Positions 8,852 through 18,254 of a stretch of DNA of 64,000 nt are shown in pieces (the first letter of the stretch is position 1; every line of letters begins with the position of its first letter). The stretch is taken from the NCBI RefSeq assembly GCF_900103185.1, contig NZ_FNJD01000006.1:62001-126000 (forward strand), written 5' to 3'. Made by a program: the position numbers and the translations under genes. The notes under the pieces are model-generated. The model saw only the letters and a list, made by a program, of their open reading frames with translations, did no database searches and was not told the DNA's origin. Source of the stretch: Sulfitobacter litoralis. GTDB taxonomy: Bacteria; Pseudomonadota; Alphaproteobacteria; Rhodobacterales; Rhodobacteraceae.

Positions 8852-8983
8852 CGTCTTCTCCCTTTCTATGACCTCACGCACCTCATAGTACCCGATTTCC
8901 ACCCGCGGGCCCAAAGAAATGCCACCCATCGCCTGATCCAAGCAGCCTTGCGCGTGTGTTCGGGCGTGGATATATGCCAATCC

Positions 8984-10603
8984 ATGTTGGATACCCCCTC
9001 AAACCGCCCCGCTTTGCCTGCCGAAATCGCTCGGCGTCGCACCTTTGCGATCATTTCCCACCCCGATGCGGGGAAAACCACGCTGACAGAGAAATTCCTG
9101 CTGTTCGGTGGGGCGATCCAGATGGCCGGTCAGGTCCGCGCCAAGGGCGAGGCCCGGCGCACACGGTCCGACTTTATGGCGATGGAAAAAGACCGCGGCA
9201 TCTCTGTCTCGGCCTCGGCCATGTCGTTCGATTTTATGAACAAGGGCACGAATTTCCGGTTCAACCTTGTCGACACGCCGGGCCACTCGGACTTTTCCGA
9301 AGATACCTACCGTACGCTCACGGCGGTGGACGCGGCCGTGATGGTAATCGACGGCGCGAAAGGTGTGGAAAGCCAGACGCAAAAGCTGTTCGAGGTCTGC
9401 CGGATGCGCGACCTGCCGATCCTGACCTTTTGTAACAAGATGGACCGCGAAAGCCGCGATGTGTTCGAGATTATCGACGAAATTCAAGAAAACCTCGCGA
9501 TTGACGTGACCCCCGCGAGCTGGCCGATCGGCGTGGGCCGCGACTTTATCGGGTGCTATGACATCCTGCGCGACCGGCTGGAACTGATGGACCGTGCCGA
9601 CCGCAACAAAGTATCCGCAAGCATCGCGATCGAAGGGTTGGACGACCCAAAGCTGGCCGAACATGTGCCCGCCGCGCTGCTCGAAAAACTGCGCGAAGAC
9701 CTTGAGATGGTGCGCGAGCTGATGCCGCCGCTGGATGCCGAGCTGATGGCCGAAGGGTCTCTGACGCCGATCTGGTTCGGGTCCGCAATCAACAGCTTTG
9801 GCGTCAAGGAACTGATGGATGGCATCGCTACCTACGGGCCGGAACCACAAATTCAGTCGGCGCAACCAAGGAATATTTTACCTGAAGAAACAAAGGTTTC
9901 CGGCTTTGTCTTCAAGGTTCAGGCGAACATGGACCCCAAGCACCGTGACCGCGTTGCCTTTGTCCGCCTTGCCTCGGGCCACTTTACACGCGGCATGAAA
10001 CTGACCCATGTGCGATCCAAAAAAGTCATGTCTGTGACCAACCCTGTGATGTTCCTTGCCGCCGACCGCGAGCTGGCAGAGGAAGCCTGGGCCGGTGACA
10101 TCATCGGCATTCCCAACCACGGGCAATTGCGCATCGGTGACACGCTGACCGAAGGCGAAGCGATCCGCGTGAGCGGAATCCCCTCCTTTGCGCCGGAGTT
10201 GCTGCAAGGCGTCCGTGCGGGTGACCCGATGAAATCAAAACACCTTGAAAAAGCGTTGATGCAATTCGCCGAAGAAGGTGCCGCCAAGGTTTTCAAACCC
10301 GCCATCGGGTCCGGCTTTGTCGTGGGCGTCGTCGGGCAATTGCAGTTCGAAGTGCTCGCCAGCCGGATTGAGCTGGAATACGGCCTGCCTGTGCGCTTTG
10401 AGCAATCGCAGTTCACCTCGGCACGCTGGGTGAACGGTGACCGGCAAGCTGTTGATAAGTTTACTGAAACCAACAAACAGCATATCGCTCTAGATCATGA
10501 TGGCGACGTCGTTTACCTGACGCGGCTGCAATGGGATATCGATCGCGTCGACCGCGACTACCCCGATGTGCGCCTGACCGCGACCAAGGAAATGATGGTC
10601 TAA
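8984..10603 (+). CDS. prfC: Peptide chain release factor 3
   Basis: RF3 is the translational GTPase that removes RF1 or RF2 from the ribosome after peptide release. The 539-residue product has the G1 motif SHPDAGKTT (about residues 25-33), switch I around DRGISVSASAMSF, G3 DTPGHSDF and G4 NKMDRE, then domains II and III. The length fits the family (about 530). An open frame extends far upstream to 8627, antisense to the NTF2-like gene. The ATG at 8984 is chosen because RF3 proteins begin just before the EIARRRTFAIISHPDAG segment. It is probably transcribed from the short divergent region 8852-8983. Confidence 0.97.
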   Translation: MLDTPSNRPALPAEIARRRTFAIISHPDAGKTTLTEKFLLFGGAIQMAGQVRAKGEARRTRSDFMAMEKDRGISVSASAMSFDFMNKGTNFRFNLVDTPGHSDFSEDTYRTLTAVDAAVMVIDGAKGVESQTQKLFEVCRMRDLPILTFCNKMDRESRDVFEIIDEIQENLAIDVTPASWPIGVGRDFIGCYDILRDRLELMDRADRNKVSASIAIEGLDDPKLAEHVPAALLEKLREDLEMVRELMPPLDAELMAEGSLTPIWFGSAINSFGVKELMDGIATYGPEPQIQSAQPRNILPEETKVSGFVFKVQANMDPKHRDRVAFVRLASGHFTRGMKLTHVRSKKVMSVTNPVMFLAADRELAEEAWAGDIIGIPNHGQLRIGDTLTEGEAIRVSGIPSFAPELLQGVRAGDPMKSKHLEKALMQFAEEGAAKVFKPAIGSGFVVGVVGQLQFEVLASRIELEYGLPVRFEQSQFTSARWVNGDRQAVDKFTETNKQHIALDHDGDVVYLTRLQWDIDRVDRDYPDVRLTATKEMMV

Positions 10604-10645
10604 CTTGGGCTTGCCAGCCCGACACGCGCGCCGCACATTGGCCCC

Positions 10646-11590
10646 ATGACTGATGTGACATGGGGCATCGCCTCTACCATTCTGGCACCGACGCGCGACA
10701 TATTGCAGTTCGCCGCCTATCATTTGGCGGCGGGCGCGCACCGGCTGTATATCTATCTTGATGCGCCTAACGACGAAGCCTTTGCCCATCTGGACGCCCA
10801 TCCCAAGATCCGCGTCATTAGCTGCGACGCCGCCTATTGGAAGCAGCGCAAGCGCGAACGCCCCGAGGCGCACCAGCAACGTCAGACGGCCAATGCCACC
10901 CACGCCTATAATCGTCGGCGCGAGGTCGACTGGCTGATCCATATGGATGTCGACGAATACCTTGTCGCCGACCGCCCCATCGCAGACATACTGGCGCAGT
11001 GCCCCACCGATCCGCCCGCCACCCGCATCCGCCCGATGGAGCAGCTGTCGGGCGACCCGTCTGTGTTCAAGGATTTCATTCCCAGCGGCCCCGACCGCGC
11101 ACGCATCGTGGCGGAACTTTACCCGACCTATGGGGCCTATCTGAAAGGCGGATTTCTCAGCCATCTGGCGGGCAAGGTCTTTGTCCGCACGGGGCTGCCG
11201 AACATGCATCTGCGCATCCACAATGTCTTTCAGAAAGGCGATATGCTGGCCTGTCATGATGCCGCGACGGGCATCTCGCTGGCCCATGCCCATGCAAAAT
11301 CATGGGATGACTGGATCGGTGCCTATCGCTACCGCGTGACGAAAGGCAGCTACCGCCCCGAACTGCGCCCGAACCGCCCGTATGACCAAGGAGGCCTTTC
11401 GCTCAATGACCTCTTTTCGATGATCGAGGATGAAAGTGGCGAAGTCGGATTGCGCAGGTTTTTCGACGAAGTCTGCGCGGATACGCCCCAATTGCGCGCC
11501 CGTCTGCGCAGCCATGGCCTGCTACGCGAGGTTGATCTGGGCCTCTCCGACCATCTGGCAACACATTTCCCCCGCTTCACAGCGCCTTAG
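10646..11590 (+). CDS. Glycosyltransferase family 2-like protein
   Basis: This 314-residue protein has the Glyco_tranf_2_4 type of fold seen in many roseobacters. It opens with TILAPTRDILQFAAYHLAAG, followed by YIYLDAPNDE, and carries a metal-binding DxD-type motif in WLIHMDVDEYL. The family transfers sugars to surface polysaccharides or proteins, but acceptor and donor are unknown. No membrane segment is evident. It starts 42 bases after prfC on the same strand. The frame has no sign of damage. Confidence 0.8.
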   Translation: MTDVTWGIASTILAPTRDILQFAAYHLAAGAHRLYIYLDAPNDEAFAHLDAHPKIRVISCDAAYWKQRKRERPEAHQQRQTANATHAYNRRREVDWLIHMDVDEYLVADRPIADILAQCPTDPPATRIRPMEQLSGDPSVFKDFIPSGPDRARIVAELYPTYGAYLKGGFLSHLAGKVFVRTGLPNMHLRIHNVFQKGDMLACHDAATGISLAHAHAKSWDDWIGAYRYRVTKGSYRPELRPNRPYDQGGLSLNDLFSMIEDESGEVGLRRFFDEVCADTPQLRARLRSHGLLREVDLGLSDHLATHFPRFTAP

Positions 11591-11727
11591 CGCATCCGTT
11601 TGACCTGACGGGCAGTTCTTGCTAATGGATGCGGAACATGTCGCGGAGAGCCTCCGCCCCTTGGGCCATGCGGGCCGACATGAATGCTGCCGCGGGCCAA
11701 ATGAGCGTCCGCTATCATCGGACACAC

Positions 11728-13371
11728 ATGACAAAATTTTCTGATCTAAACCTTAATCCTAAAGTCTTAAAAGCCATTGATGAGGCCGGGTATGAAACCC
11801 CCACGCCAATCCAGGCCGGTGCGATCCCTCCTGCCCTTGAAGGCAAGGACGTATTGGGAATCGCCCAGACAGGTACCGGCAAAACTGCCAGCTTCACCCT
11901 GCCCATGATCACTCTGCTTGCCCGTGGACGCGCCCGCGCCCGCATGCCACGCAGTCTGGTGTTGTGTCCCACGCGGGAACTGGCAGCGCAGGTCGCCGAA
12001 AACTTCGACACCTATACCAAGCACCTGAAATTGACCAAGGCGCTGTTGATCGGTGGCGTTTCGTTTGGCGAGCAGGACAAGCTGATCGATAAAGGCGTCG
12101 ACGTTCTGATTGCGACGCCAGGTCGTCTGATTGACCATTTTGAACGCGGCAAACTGATCTTGTCCGACGTCAAGATCATGGTCGTCGACGAAGCGGACCG
12201 GATGCTCGACATGGGGTTCATCCCCGATATCGAACGTATCTTCCAGATGACCCCCTTTACCCGTCAGACGCTGTTTTTCTCGGCTACCATGGCGCCAGAA
12301 ATCGAACGTATCACAAACACCTTCCTGTCCGCCCCCACGCGTATCGAAGTCGCGCGTCAGGCAACCACGAGCGAGAATATCGAGCAAGGCGTGCTGATGT
12401 TCAAACCCTCGCGCAAGGACCGCGAAGCGACGGAAAAGCGCAAGGTTCTGCGCGCGTTGATCGACGCCGAGGGCGACAAATGCACCAACGCTATCATCTT
12501 TTGCAACCGCAAGATGGATGTGGATACCGTGGCCAAATCGTTGAAAAAATACGGCTATGACGCGGCACCAATCCACGGCGATCTGGACCAAAGCCAGCGG
12601 ACCAAAACCCTCGACGGGTTCCGCAATGGCGATCTGCGCTTCCTTGTTGCTTCAGATGTTGCGGCACGGGGCCTTGATGTGCCGTCGGTCAGCCACGTCT
12701 ATAACTTTGATGTGCCGTCCCATGCCGAAGACTACGTGCACCGCATTGGCCGGACCGGCCGCGCGGGCCGCGACGGCAAGGCGATCATGATCTGCGTCCC
12801 ACGTGATGAGAAGAACCTCGAAGACGTCGAACGTCTGGTACAGCGCGAGATTCCGCGACTGGAAAACCCGTTGGGTGGCCAAGAAATCAAAGCTGACCTC
12901 CAGACAGATGCCCCTGCTGCTTCAACCGAAGCTGGAACCTCTTCGGATAAGCCCAAGCGGACCCGTTCGCGCAGCCGTAAGAAGCCTGAAACGGCTAAGA
13001 CTGACGCCGATCAGGCCGTGACCCCACAGGCGGCATCGCCACAGGCAGATACAGCGCAGACGGATGCAGCGCAGGCCAGCAGCCCAAAGGCTGACGCGCC
13101 GAAAGGTAGAACCAAACCAGCGGCCACGCCGCAAGCGAACAAATCCGACAAACCTGCGCAGGGCAGCACCGAAAAGGCCGCTCCGCAAAAGGTGGACGCC
13201 ACGCAGGACGACAAGTCGACCAACCGTCGCAGCCCCCGTGGCGGGCGTGGGGATAACACTCGCAATGACAACAACCGCCAGCAGAACAACCGCAATGACA
13301 ACCGTGTCGTCGGTCTGGGCGATCACACGCCCGAGTTCATCGGCCTGAGCTTTGCCGAGCGCTGCGAATAA
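11728..13371 (+). CDS. DEAD-box ATP-dependent RNA helicase, RhlE-like
   Basis: The helicase core occupies about residues 1-390. It shows the Q motif (GYETPTPIQAGAIPP), motif I AQTGTGKT (46-53), PTREL, a DEAD box in VVDEADRMLDMGF, motif III FSATM, and motif VI HRIGRTGRAGR. The last 150 residues are low-complexity, rich in Ala, Asp, Lys, Pro and finally Asn/Arg (NNRQQNNRNDNR). They are presumably a disordered RNA-binding tail. RhlE-type helicases remodel ribosomal and structured mRNA. ATG at 11728 is preferred since the protein then begins MTKFSDLNL as in relatives; upstream in-frame starts at 11629 and 11701 exist. A strong terminator follows. Confidence 0.93.
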   Translation: MTKFSDLNLNPKVLKAIDEAGYETPTPIQAGAIPPALEGKDVLGIAQTGTGKTASFTLPMITLLARGRARARMPRSLVLCPTRELAAQVAENFDTYTKHLKLTKALLIGGVSFGEQDKLIDKGVDVLIATPGRLIDHFERGKLILSDVKIMVVDEADRMLDMGFIPDIERIFQMTPFTRQTLFFSATMAPEIERITNTFLSAPTRIEVARQATTSENIEQGVLMFKPSRKDREATEKRKVLRALIDAEGDKCTNAIIFCNRKMDVDTVAKSLKKYGYDAAPIHGDLDQSQRTKTLDGFRNGDLRFLVASDVAARGLDVPSVSHVYNFDVPSHAEDYVHRIGRTGRAGRDGKAIMICVPRDEKNLEDVERLVQREIPRLENPLGGQEIKADLQTDAPAASTEAGTSSDKPKRTRSRSRKKPETAKTDADQAVTPQAASPQADTAQTDAAQASSPKADAPKGRTKPAATPQANKSDKPAQGSTEKAAPQKVDATQDDKSTNRRSPRGGRGDNTRNDNNRQQNNRNDNRVVGLGDHTPEFIGLSFAERCE

Positions 13372-13397
13372 CCCTTCGCTTCCCCTGACCATCTCAT

Positions 13398-13433
13398 AAA
13401 AAGGCGCAGAGGATTCTCTGCGCCTTTTCTTTT
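13398..13433 (+). terminator. Rho-independent terminator after the RNA helicase
   Basis: The stem AAAAGGCGCAGAG pairs with CTCTGCGCCTTTT across a 4-base loop (GATT) and runs into TTTTCTTTT. It begins 26 bases after the helicase stop and is one of the clearest terminators in the window. Confidence 0.9.
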
Positions 13434-13481
13434 GCGCAGTACCCTGTCGCGTGTCCCCCATCAGTCTTCCATACAAACGCA

Positions 13482-13514
13482 AAACGCCGCGCAGTGGCCT
13501 GCGCGGCGTTTCGA
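13482..13514 (-). terminator. Terminator at the end of the nuo-birA-coaX-rnj operon
   Basis: A perfect 13-base inverted repeat (AAACGCCGCGCAG / CTGCGCGGCGTTT) has a 4-base loop. On the minus strand it ends in TTTTGCG. It lies about 20 bases beyond the rnj stop, so it closes the roughly 22-kb operon that begins at nuoA. It sits back to back with the helicase terminator. Confidence 0.85.
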
Positions 13515-13531
13515 TTTAATGTGTCGATGCC

Positions 13532-15199
13532 TTAGCTTAGACGGCTGACAACGATGGTGACTTCGGGCTTTTTGCCGATTTCATCATTGGCCGACTGGCG
13601 CACGGTGCGCTTCAGTCCGTCGTGCAGCTTGTCGTCGTCGCGCAGTGTCTTGGCATTGGCGCGGCCAAGGAACTGCGCCAGATCGGCCTCAAGCACTTCG
13701 ACGAGCGACGTCTTGGACCGGCCCTGCTCTGGCAAGCCCATAGCGTCGACCCAAGGGTCGCCCAAAGCTTCGTCGTTTTCGTCCATGATCACCGTCACAG
13801 TGACGTGGCCGTTCAGCGCCATGCGAATACGGTCGCGTACAACGCCGTCCATCGCGCCAATTTGCGTCGACCCGTCCAGATAGGTGCGCCCGCTGTCGAC
13901 ATATTCAACAACCTTTGGCTCGTTGCCCGATAGGTCGATCATCATGCCGTTCACGGCCAGAACACCCTTCATCCCCTTGGCGTTGGCGATTTTGGCGTGT
14001 TCGCGCAGGTGGCGATGCTCACCATGCATCGGGATCAGGATCTGAGGTTTTACCACATCATGCAGCGTTTCCAGATCGGGGCGGTTGGCGTGGCCCGACA
14101 CGTGGTACAGACCCGAACTGTCATCGACGATATCGACGCCCATTTCGGAGAACGCGTTGATCACCTTGATCACGCCACGCTCGTTGCCCGGAATGGTTTT
14201 GGAGGAGAACAGGAACATGTCCCCCTCTTTCATCTCCAGCCCCATGTATTTCCCGCGCGCCAGCTGTGCCGACGCCGCACGGCGTTCGCCTTGCGAACCG
14301 GTCACCAACAGCATCAGGTTTTCACGCGGGATGCCGCGGGCTTCTTCCGGGCTCACGACCGGAGGGAAGTCTTTCATCACGCCCGTTTCAAGCGAGGCTT
14401 CGACCATGCGTTTCATCGCACGACCCAGCAGAACGACGGAACGCCCTGCCCGTTCGCCAGCATCGGCCAAGGTTTTCACCCGCGCGACGTTCGAAGCAAA
14501 GGTCGTCGCGACGACCATACCCTGTGCGGTGCCCAGAAGCTTTTCGATCTCTGGCCCGACAGTCGCCTCGGAACGGCCGGCGTTCTGCGAGAACACATTT
14601 GTACTGTCACAGATCAACGCTTTGACGCCGTCCTTGGACACATCGGCCCAAAGTTCGGGGTCATAGGCCTCACCGACGCCCGGTGTCATGTCGATCTTGA
14701 AGTCACCCGAGTGGATCAAGCGATCGCCCGCTACGTCGATCACCAAGGACGACGATTCAGGGATAGAGTGGGACATGGGCAGGAAGCCGACCGTGAACGG
14801 CCCGACAGTCGTCTGCTGCGGCCACGGTGCCACGGTGGTCACCGCGTCTTCGGGGTGGCCGTATTCATCCATCTTGCGCTTGGCAATGTTCGCTGTGAAC
14901 TTGCGCGTATAGATAGGGGCGCGCAGGCGGTCATAGGTATGGGCCACGGCACCGATGTGGTCCTCGTGGGCGTGGGTGATGAAAATCGCCTCGATCTGGT
15001 CGCGGCGTTGTTCAAGCCAGGCGATATCGGGGATGATCAGATCCACGCCGGGGCTTGTGTCCATGTCAGGGAAAGCCACGCCGAGGTCGACAACAATCAG
15101 CCGCTCCTTGCCGGGTTTCCCGTATCCATAAACATAGGCATTCATGCCAATTTCACCTGCCCCACCGAGGGGCAGATAGATCAATCTTTCGCTGCTCAT
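13532..15199 (-). CDS. rnj: Ribonuclease J
   Basis: RNase J is a metallo-beta-lactamase/beta-CASP endo- and 5'-exoribonuclease for rRNA maturation and mRNA decay. The 555-residue protein has the zinc motif THAHEDHIG (His76, His78, Asp80, His81), SHSIPESSSLV, HSGDFKIDMTP, a beta-CASP region, and the later MHGEHRHLREH histidine motif. The length is typical. It is the last gene of the long operon, 4 bases after coaX, with a strong terminator behind it. The nuoN-birA-coaX-rnj order is common in alphaproteobacteria, so its presence here is expected. Confidence 0.96.
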   Translation of the reverse strand: MSSERLIYLPLGGAGEIGMNAYVYGYGKPGKERLIVVDLGVAFPDMDTSPGVDLIIPDIAWLEQRRDQIEAIFITHAHEDHIGAVAHTYDRLRAPIYTRKFTANIAKRKMDEYGHPEDAVTTVAPWPQQTTVGPFTVGFLPMSHSIPESSSLVIDVAGDRLIHSGDFKIDMTPGVGEAYDPELWADVSKDGVKALICDSTNVFSQNAGRSEATVGPEIEKLLGTAQGMVVATTFASNVARVKTLADAGERAGRSVVLLGRAMKRMVEASLETGVMKDFPPVVSPEEARGIPRENLMLLVTGSQGERRAASAQLARGKYMGLEMKEGDMFLFSSKTIPGNERGVIKVINAFSEMGVDIVDDSSGLYHVSGHANRPDLETLHDVVKPQILIPMHGEHRHLREHAKIANAKGMKGVLAVNGMMIDLSGNEPKVVEYVDSGRTYLDGSTQIGAMDGVVRDRIRMALNGHVTVTVIMDENDEALGDPWVDAMGLPEQGRSKTSLVEVLEADLAQFLGRANAKTLRDDDKLHDGLKRTVRQSANDEIGKKPEVTIVVSRLS

Positions 15200-15203
15200 A
15201 TGA

Positions 15204-15977
15204 CTAAGCGGTATCCTTGTTATAGTTATAAATCACGGTCAAGCCGTGCATCGTCAAATCATCTTGGTATGCATCAAACAGATCGACTGTCTGTTGAAAC
15301 AGCGGGGCCAGCCCGCCTGTCGCAATCACGCGCATTTCACGGCCGCGTTCAGCCTTTATCTGGGCACATATCTCACGGACGAGGCCGACATAACCCCAAA
15401 AAATGCCCGATTGTATGCAAGAGACGGTATTTGTACCGATTACCGCCTGTGGTTTAGAGATGTCTACATGAGGTAAGGCGGCCGCGGCGTTATGCAATGC
15501 CTCGAGGCTCAGGTTCACGCCGGGGGCGATCACCCCGCCGATATAGGCCCCGTCGGTGTCGACCACGTCAAAGGTCGTCGCGGTGCCGAAATCGACAACA
15601 ATCAGGTCGCCACCGAACAGATCATGCCCGGCGACTGTGTTTACCAGACGGTCAGGCCCCACGGCTGTGCCTACGTCTACACGCACATCAACGGGCAATC
15701 GGCAATCTGGTTTACCCACCACAATCGGACGCGTGTTAAAATAGCGGTCCGCCAGCACCCGCAGATTGAACACCACCCGCGGCACCGTCGAGCTGATGAT
15801 CACATCGGTGATATCCGCCTCCACGCCCTGAAATTTCATCAAGGTGCTGAGCCAGACGTAATATTGATCAGATGTGCGCTGCCATTCGGTCGATGTGCGC
15901 CAAGTCGCAATAAACCGCGTTCCGTCCCAGATTGAAAAGACTGTATTGGTATTTCCGCAGTCAATCGCCAATAGCAT
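15204..15977 (-). CDS. coaX: Type III pantothenate kinase
   Basis: CoaX phosphorylates pantothenate in the first step of coenzyme A synthesis. The 257-residue protein has the phosphate-binding LAIDCGNTNTVFSIWDG, the VGPDRLVNTVAGHDLFGGDL substrate segment and the adenosine-region VDFGTATTFDVVD, all diagnostic of the ASKHA-fold type III enzyme. Its length fits. It sits between birA and rnj, 21 bases after birA. Coupling CoA supply with the adjacent CoA-thioester catabolism operon is a reasonable but unproven idea. Confidence 0.96.
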   Translation of the reverse strand: MLLAIDCGNTNTVFSIWDGTRFIATWRTSTEWQRTSDQYYVWLSTLMKFQGVEADITDVIISSTVPRVVFNLRVLADRYFNTRPIVVGKPDCRLPVDVRVDVGTAVGPDRLVNTVAGHDLFGGDLIVVDFGTATTFDVVDTDGAYIGGVIAPGVNLSLEALHNAAAALPHVDISKPQAVIGTNTVSCIQSGIFWGYVGLVREICAQIKAERGREMRVIATGGLAPLFQQTVDLFDAYQDDLTMHGLTVIYNYNKDTA

Positions 15978-15998
15978 GGCACATCCCTTCGCTCGCGT

Positions 15999-16790
15999 TT
16001 AGAAAAATACATCCGCCGCTGTGATGGGCACGCGGCCTTTCGGGGTGCGCAGGATCAGGTTGCCTTGGGCATCCACGTCCTCGAATACACCGCGGGTCTC
16101 GTCCTTCATGGTGCGGGCGACGATCTCTTCGCCCAACCGCGCTGCATGGGACAGCCACGCAGCACGGATTGGCGCAAAACCATAGGTCTGGAATTGGGTT
16201 TCCAGCTGCGCGTATTCCGCCGCCAAGGCATTCAGAAAAACCTCGGGCGGAACGACCTTGCCCGTTTCTGCCACAACCGACACAGGGCGCAATGCCCCCG
16301 CTTCAACCTGATCGGCACCCGGCGCATGGGCGAGATTGACCCCGATCCCGATGGCCAGAAAATCGCCGATACTTTCCAGTAGAATTCCAGCGACTTTGCC
16401 GCCGTTCAGCAGCACGTCGTTGGGCCATTTCAGGGTAAACGCGCCTTCGTCCCGCGTGGTCGCCACAAACGCACGGCGCAGTGCTAGGGACGCGACGAAG
16501 CTGCGTAATGCAGCAGTCGAAGGTGCTTCGGTGCGCCGCATCATCAAGGTTGCGGCAAAATTCCCCCTAGGCGTGGCCCAGGACCGTCCGCGCCGGCCAC
16601 GTGCGGCGGTCTGTTCTTGCGCAAGGATCCATGTCGCACCGGCAAGCTGCGAGGATTGCCGCGCCGCTTCGCTAAGGGTGGAATCGACGCTATCGAAAAC
16701 CTGCCGCCCATAGCCGTCGGGCCAAGCCGCTGTTTGCGCTTTGACCCCTGTTGGATTCATGCCGGAACCGGTGTTGCCCAGGGGTGCCAC
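15999..16790 (-). CDS. birA: Biotin--[acetyl-CoA-carboxylase] ligase
   Basis: This monofunctional biotin protein ligase attaches biotin to carboxyl carrier domains. The 263-residue protein has the biotinyl-adenylate loop GRRGRSWATPRGNFAATLMM, the LKWPNDVLLNGGKVAGILLE active-site segment and a C-terminal SH3-like cap. There is no N-terminal DNA-binding domain, so it is not a repressor like E. coli BirA. The first ATG at 16790 follows the nuoN stop by 7 bases; an ATG ten codons later (16760) is an alternative. Substrates would include the methylcrotonyl-CoA carboxylase subunit encoded at 38247-40181. Confidence 0.94.
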   Translation of the reverse strand: MAPLGNTGSGMNPTGVKAQTAAWPDGYGRQVFDSVDSTLSEAARQSSQLAGATWILAQEQTAARGRRGRSWATPRGNFAATLMMRRTEAPSTAALRSFVASLALRRAFVATTRDEGAFTLKWPNDVLLNGGKVAGILLESIGDFLAIGIGVNLAHAPGADQVEAGALRPVSVVAETGKVVPPEVFLNALAAEYAQLETQFQTYGFAPIRAAWLSHAARLGEEIVARTMKDETRGVFEDVDAQGNLILRTPKGRVPITAADVFF

Positions 16791-16797
16791 CTTCGGA

Positions 16798-18243
16798 TCA
16801 GTTTACCAGCGTCGCCGCCGCAGAGATCGCAGCAGTCTCGACGCCGAACAGATTAACAATGCCAACCACCATGATCACGGCAGCGGCGACAACAACGCCG
16901 GATAGCAGGCTGCTTTTACCCTCATCCAGACGGTCATCCCCTTCGGCCCCGAAATACATCAAAAAGACGATGCGTAGGTAATAATAGGCCCCGATGGCCG
17001 AAGCGACAGCACTGGCGACAACCAGCCAGATCAGCCCCGCGTCGACGCCCGCTTGCCACACACCCAGTTTGGCGAAGAAGCCCAGCATCGGCGGCACACC
17101 AGCAAGCGAGAACAGCAGTACCAACATCGCCAGCGCCTTACCCGGTGCGCGCTTGGAATACATGTTCAACGCAGTGATGTCGGTGACAGGCTGGCCGTCT
17201 TTCTCCATCCCGAGGATAAAGGCAAAGGTACCGATGTTCATGGTCACGTAGATCGCCAGATAGACCAGCATGGATTTGACACCCAGCTCTGTACCCGCAG
17301 CTAGGCCGATCAACGCGTACCCCATGTGGGCAATCGAAGAATAGGCCATCAGACGTTTGATGTTGGTCTGACCGATCGCGGCGACAGCGCCAAGGAACAT
17401 GGACAACACTGACAAAAGCGCGATGATCTGGCTCCAGTCGGCGACAGCATTGCCAAAGGCATCATGCAACACGCGGGCAAACAGCGCCATCGCGGCAACC
17501 TTGGGAGCTGTGGCAAAAAAGGCCGTGACCGGCGTCGGCGCACCCTCGTAGACGTCAGGCGTCCACATGTGAAAGGGCACAGCGGACACTTTGAATGCCA
17601 GGCCGGACACGACAAAGACGATACCGAACAGCAGGCCAAGCGAGGTCGGGCCTTCGCTCGCGAGGCTCATCACGCCCGCAAATTGGGTGGTGCCGGCATA
17701 ACCATAGACCAGCGACACACCATAGAGCAGCAGACCGGATGACAGTGCACCCAGAACGAAATACTTCAGCCCTGCTTCGGTAGACTTCACGCTATCGCGG
17801 CGGAGGGACGCAACAACGTACAGTGCCAGCGATTGCAGCTCGAGGCCCATGTACAGTGTCATCAGATCGCCCGCGCTGACCATCATCATCATGCCGACAA
17901 CGCTCAGTGCGATCAGAACCGGATACTCAAACCGTAGCAGGCCGCGCTTTTTCATATAGGCTTCGGACATGGCCAGTACCGCCGCCGCGCTCAGCAGCAT
18001 GGTGACTTTGGCAAAACGGGCAAAGCTGTCTTCGATGAACAGACCGTTAAACGCGATGCGCGTTGTGCCACCACTGGTCATACCGATCCAGATCGCAAGC
18101 AACGCCATCACGATAGCTGTGGCCCAGACCATGACGCCTGCAGCGGCGTCCTTGTTGGTGTAAACCGCCCCGAGCAGTGCCAGGATCGCAAAAAGCGCCA
18201 GCAGGATTTCGGGCAGGATGACATTCAGATCAGCGGAAATCAT
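16798..18243 (-). CDS. nuoN: NADH-quinone oxidoreductase subunit N
   Basis: NuoN is one of the three antiporter-like proton-pumping subunits in the membrane arm of complex I. The 481-residue protein has about 14 hydrophobic helices. The central proton-antiporter domain is seen in [20 protein letters not shown] and [19 protein letters not shown], followed by [23 protein letters not shown] sequence ([20 protein letters not shown]). The conserved lysines of the pumping channel fall in these segments. It is the last canonical subunit of the operon, 11 bases after nuoM. Confidence 0.97.
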   Translation of the reverse strand: MISADLNVILPEILLALFAILALLGAVYTNKDAAAGVMVWATAIVMALLAIWIGMTSGGTTRIAFNGLFIEDSFARFAKVTMLLSAAAVLAMSEAYMKKRGLLRFEYPVLIALSVVGMMMMVSAGDLMTLYMGLELQSLALYVVASLRRDSVKSTEAGLKYFVLGALSSGLLLYGVSLVYGYAGTTQFAGVMSLASEGPTSLGLLFGIVFVVSGLAFKVSAVPFHMWTPDVYEGAPTPVTAFFATAPKVAAMALFARVLHDAFGNAVADWSQIIALLSVLSMFLGAVAAIGQTNIKRLMAYSSIAHMGYALIGLAAGTELGVKSMLVYLAIYVTMNIGTFAFILGMEKDGQPVTDITALNMYSKRAPGKALAMLVLLFSLAGVPPMLGFFAKLGVWQAGVDAGLIWLVVASAVASAIGAYYYLRIVFLMYFGAEGDDRLDEGKSSLLSGVVVAAAVIMVVGIVNLFGVETAAISAAATLVN

Positions 18244-18254
18244 CGCGCGGTCCT

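Noticed and set aside
13997..15457. A 486-codon open frame antisense to rnj and coaX
   Set aside because: It crosses two real genes, shows no family motif and is rich in Arg, His and Asp, as expected of an antisense shadow.
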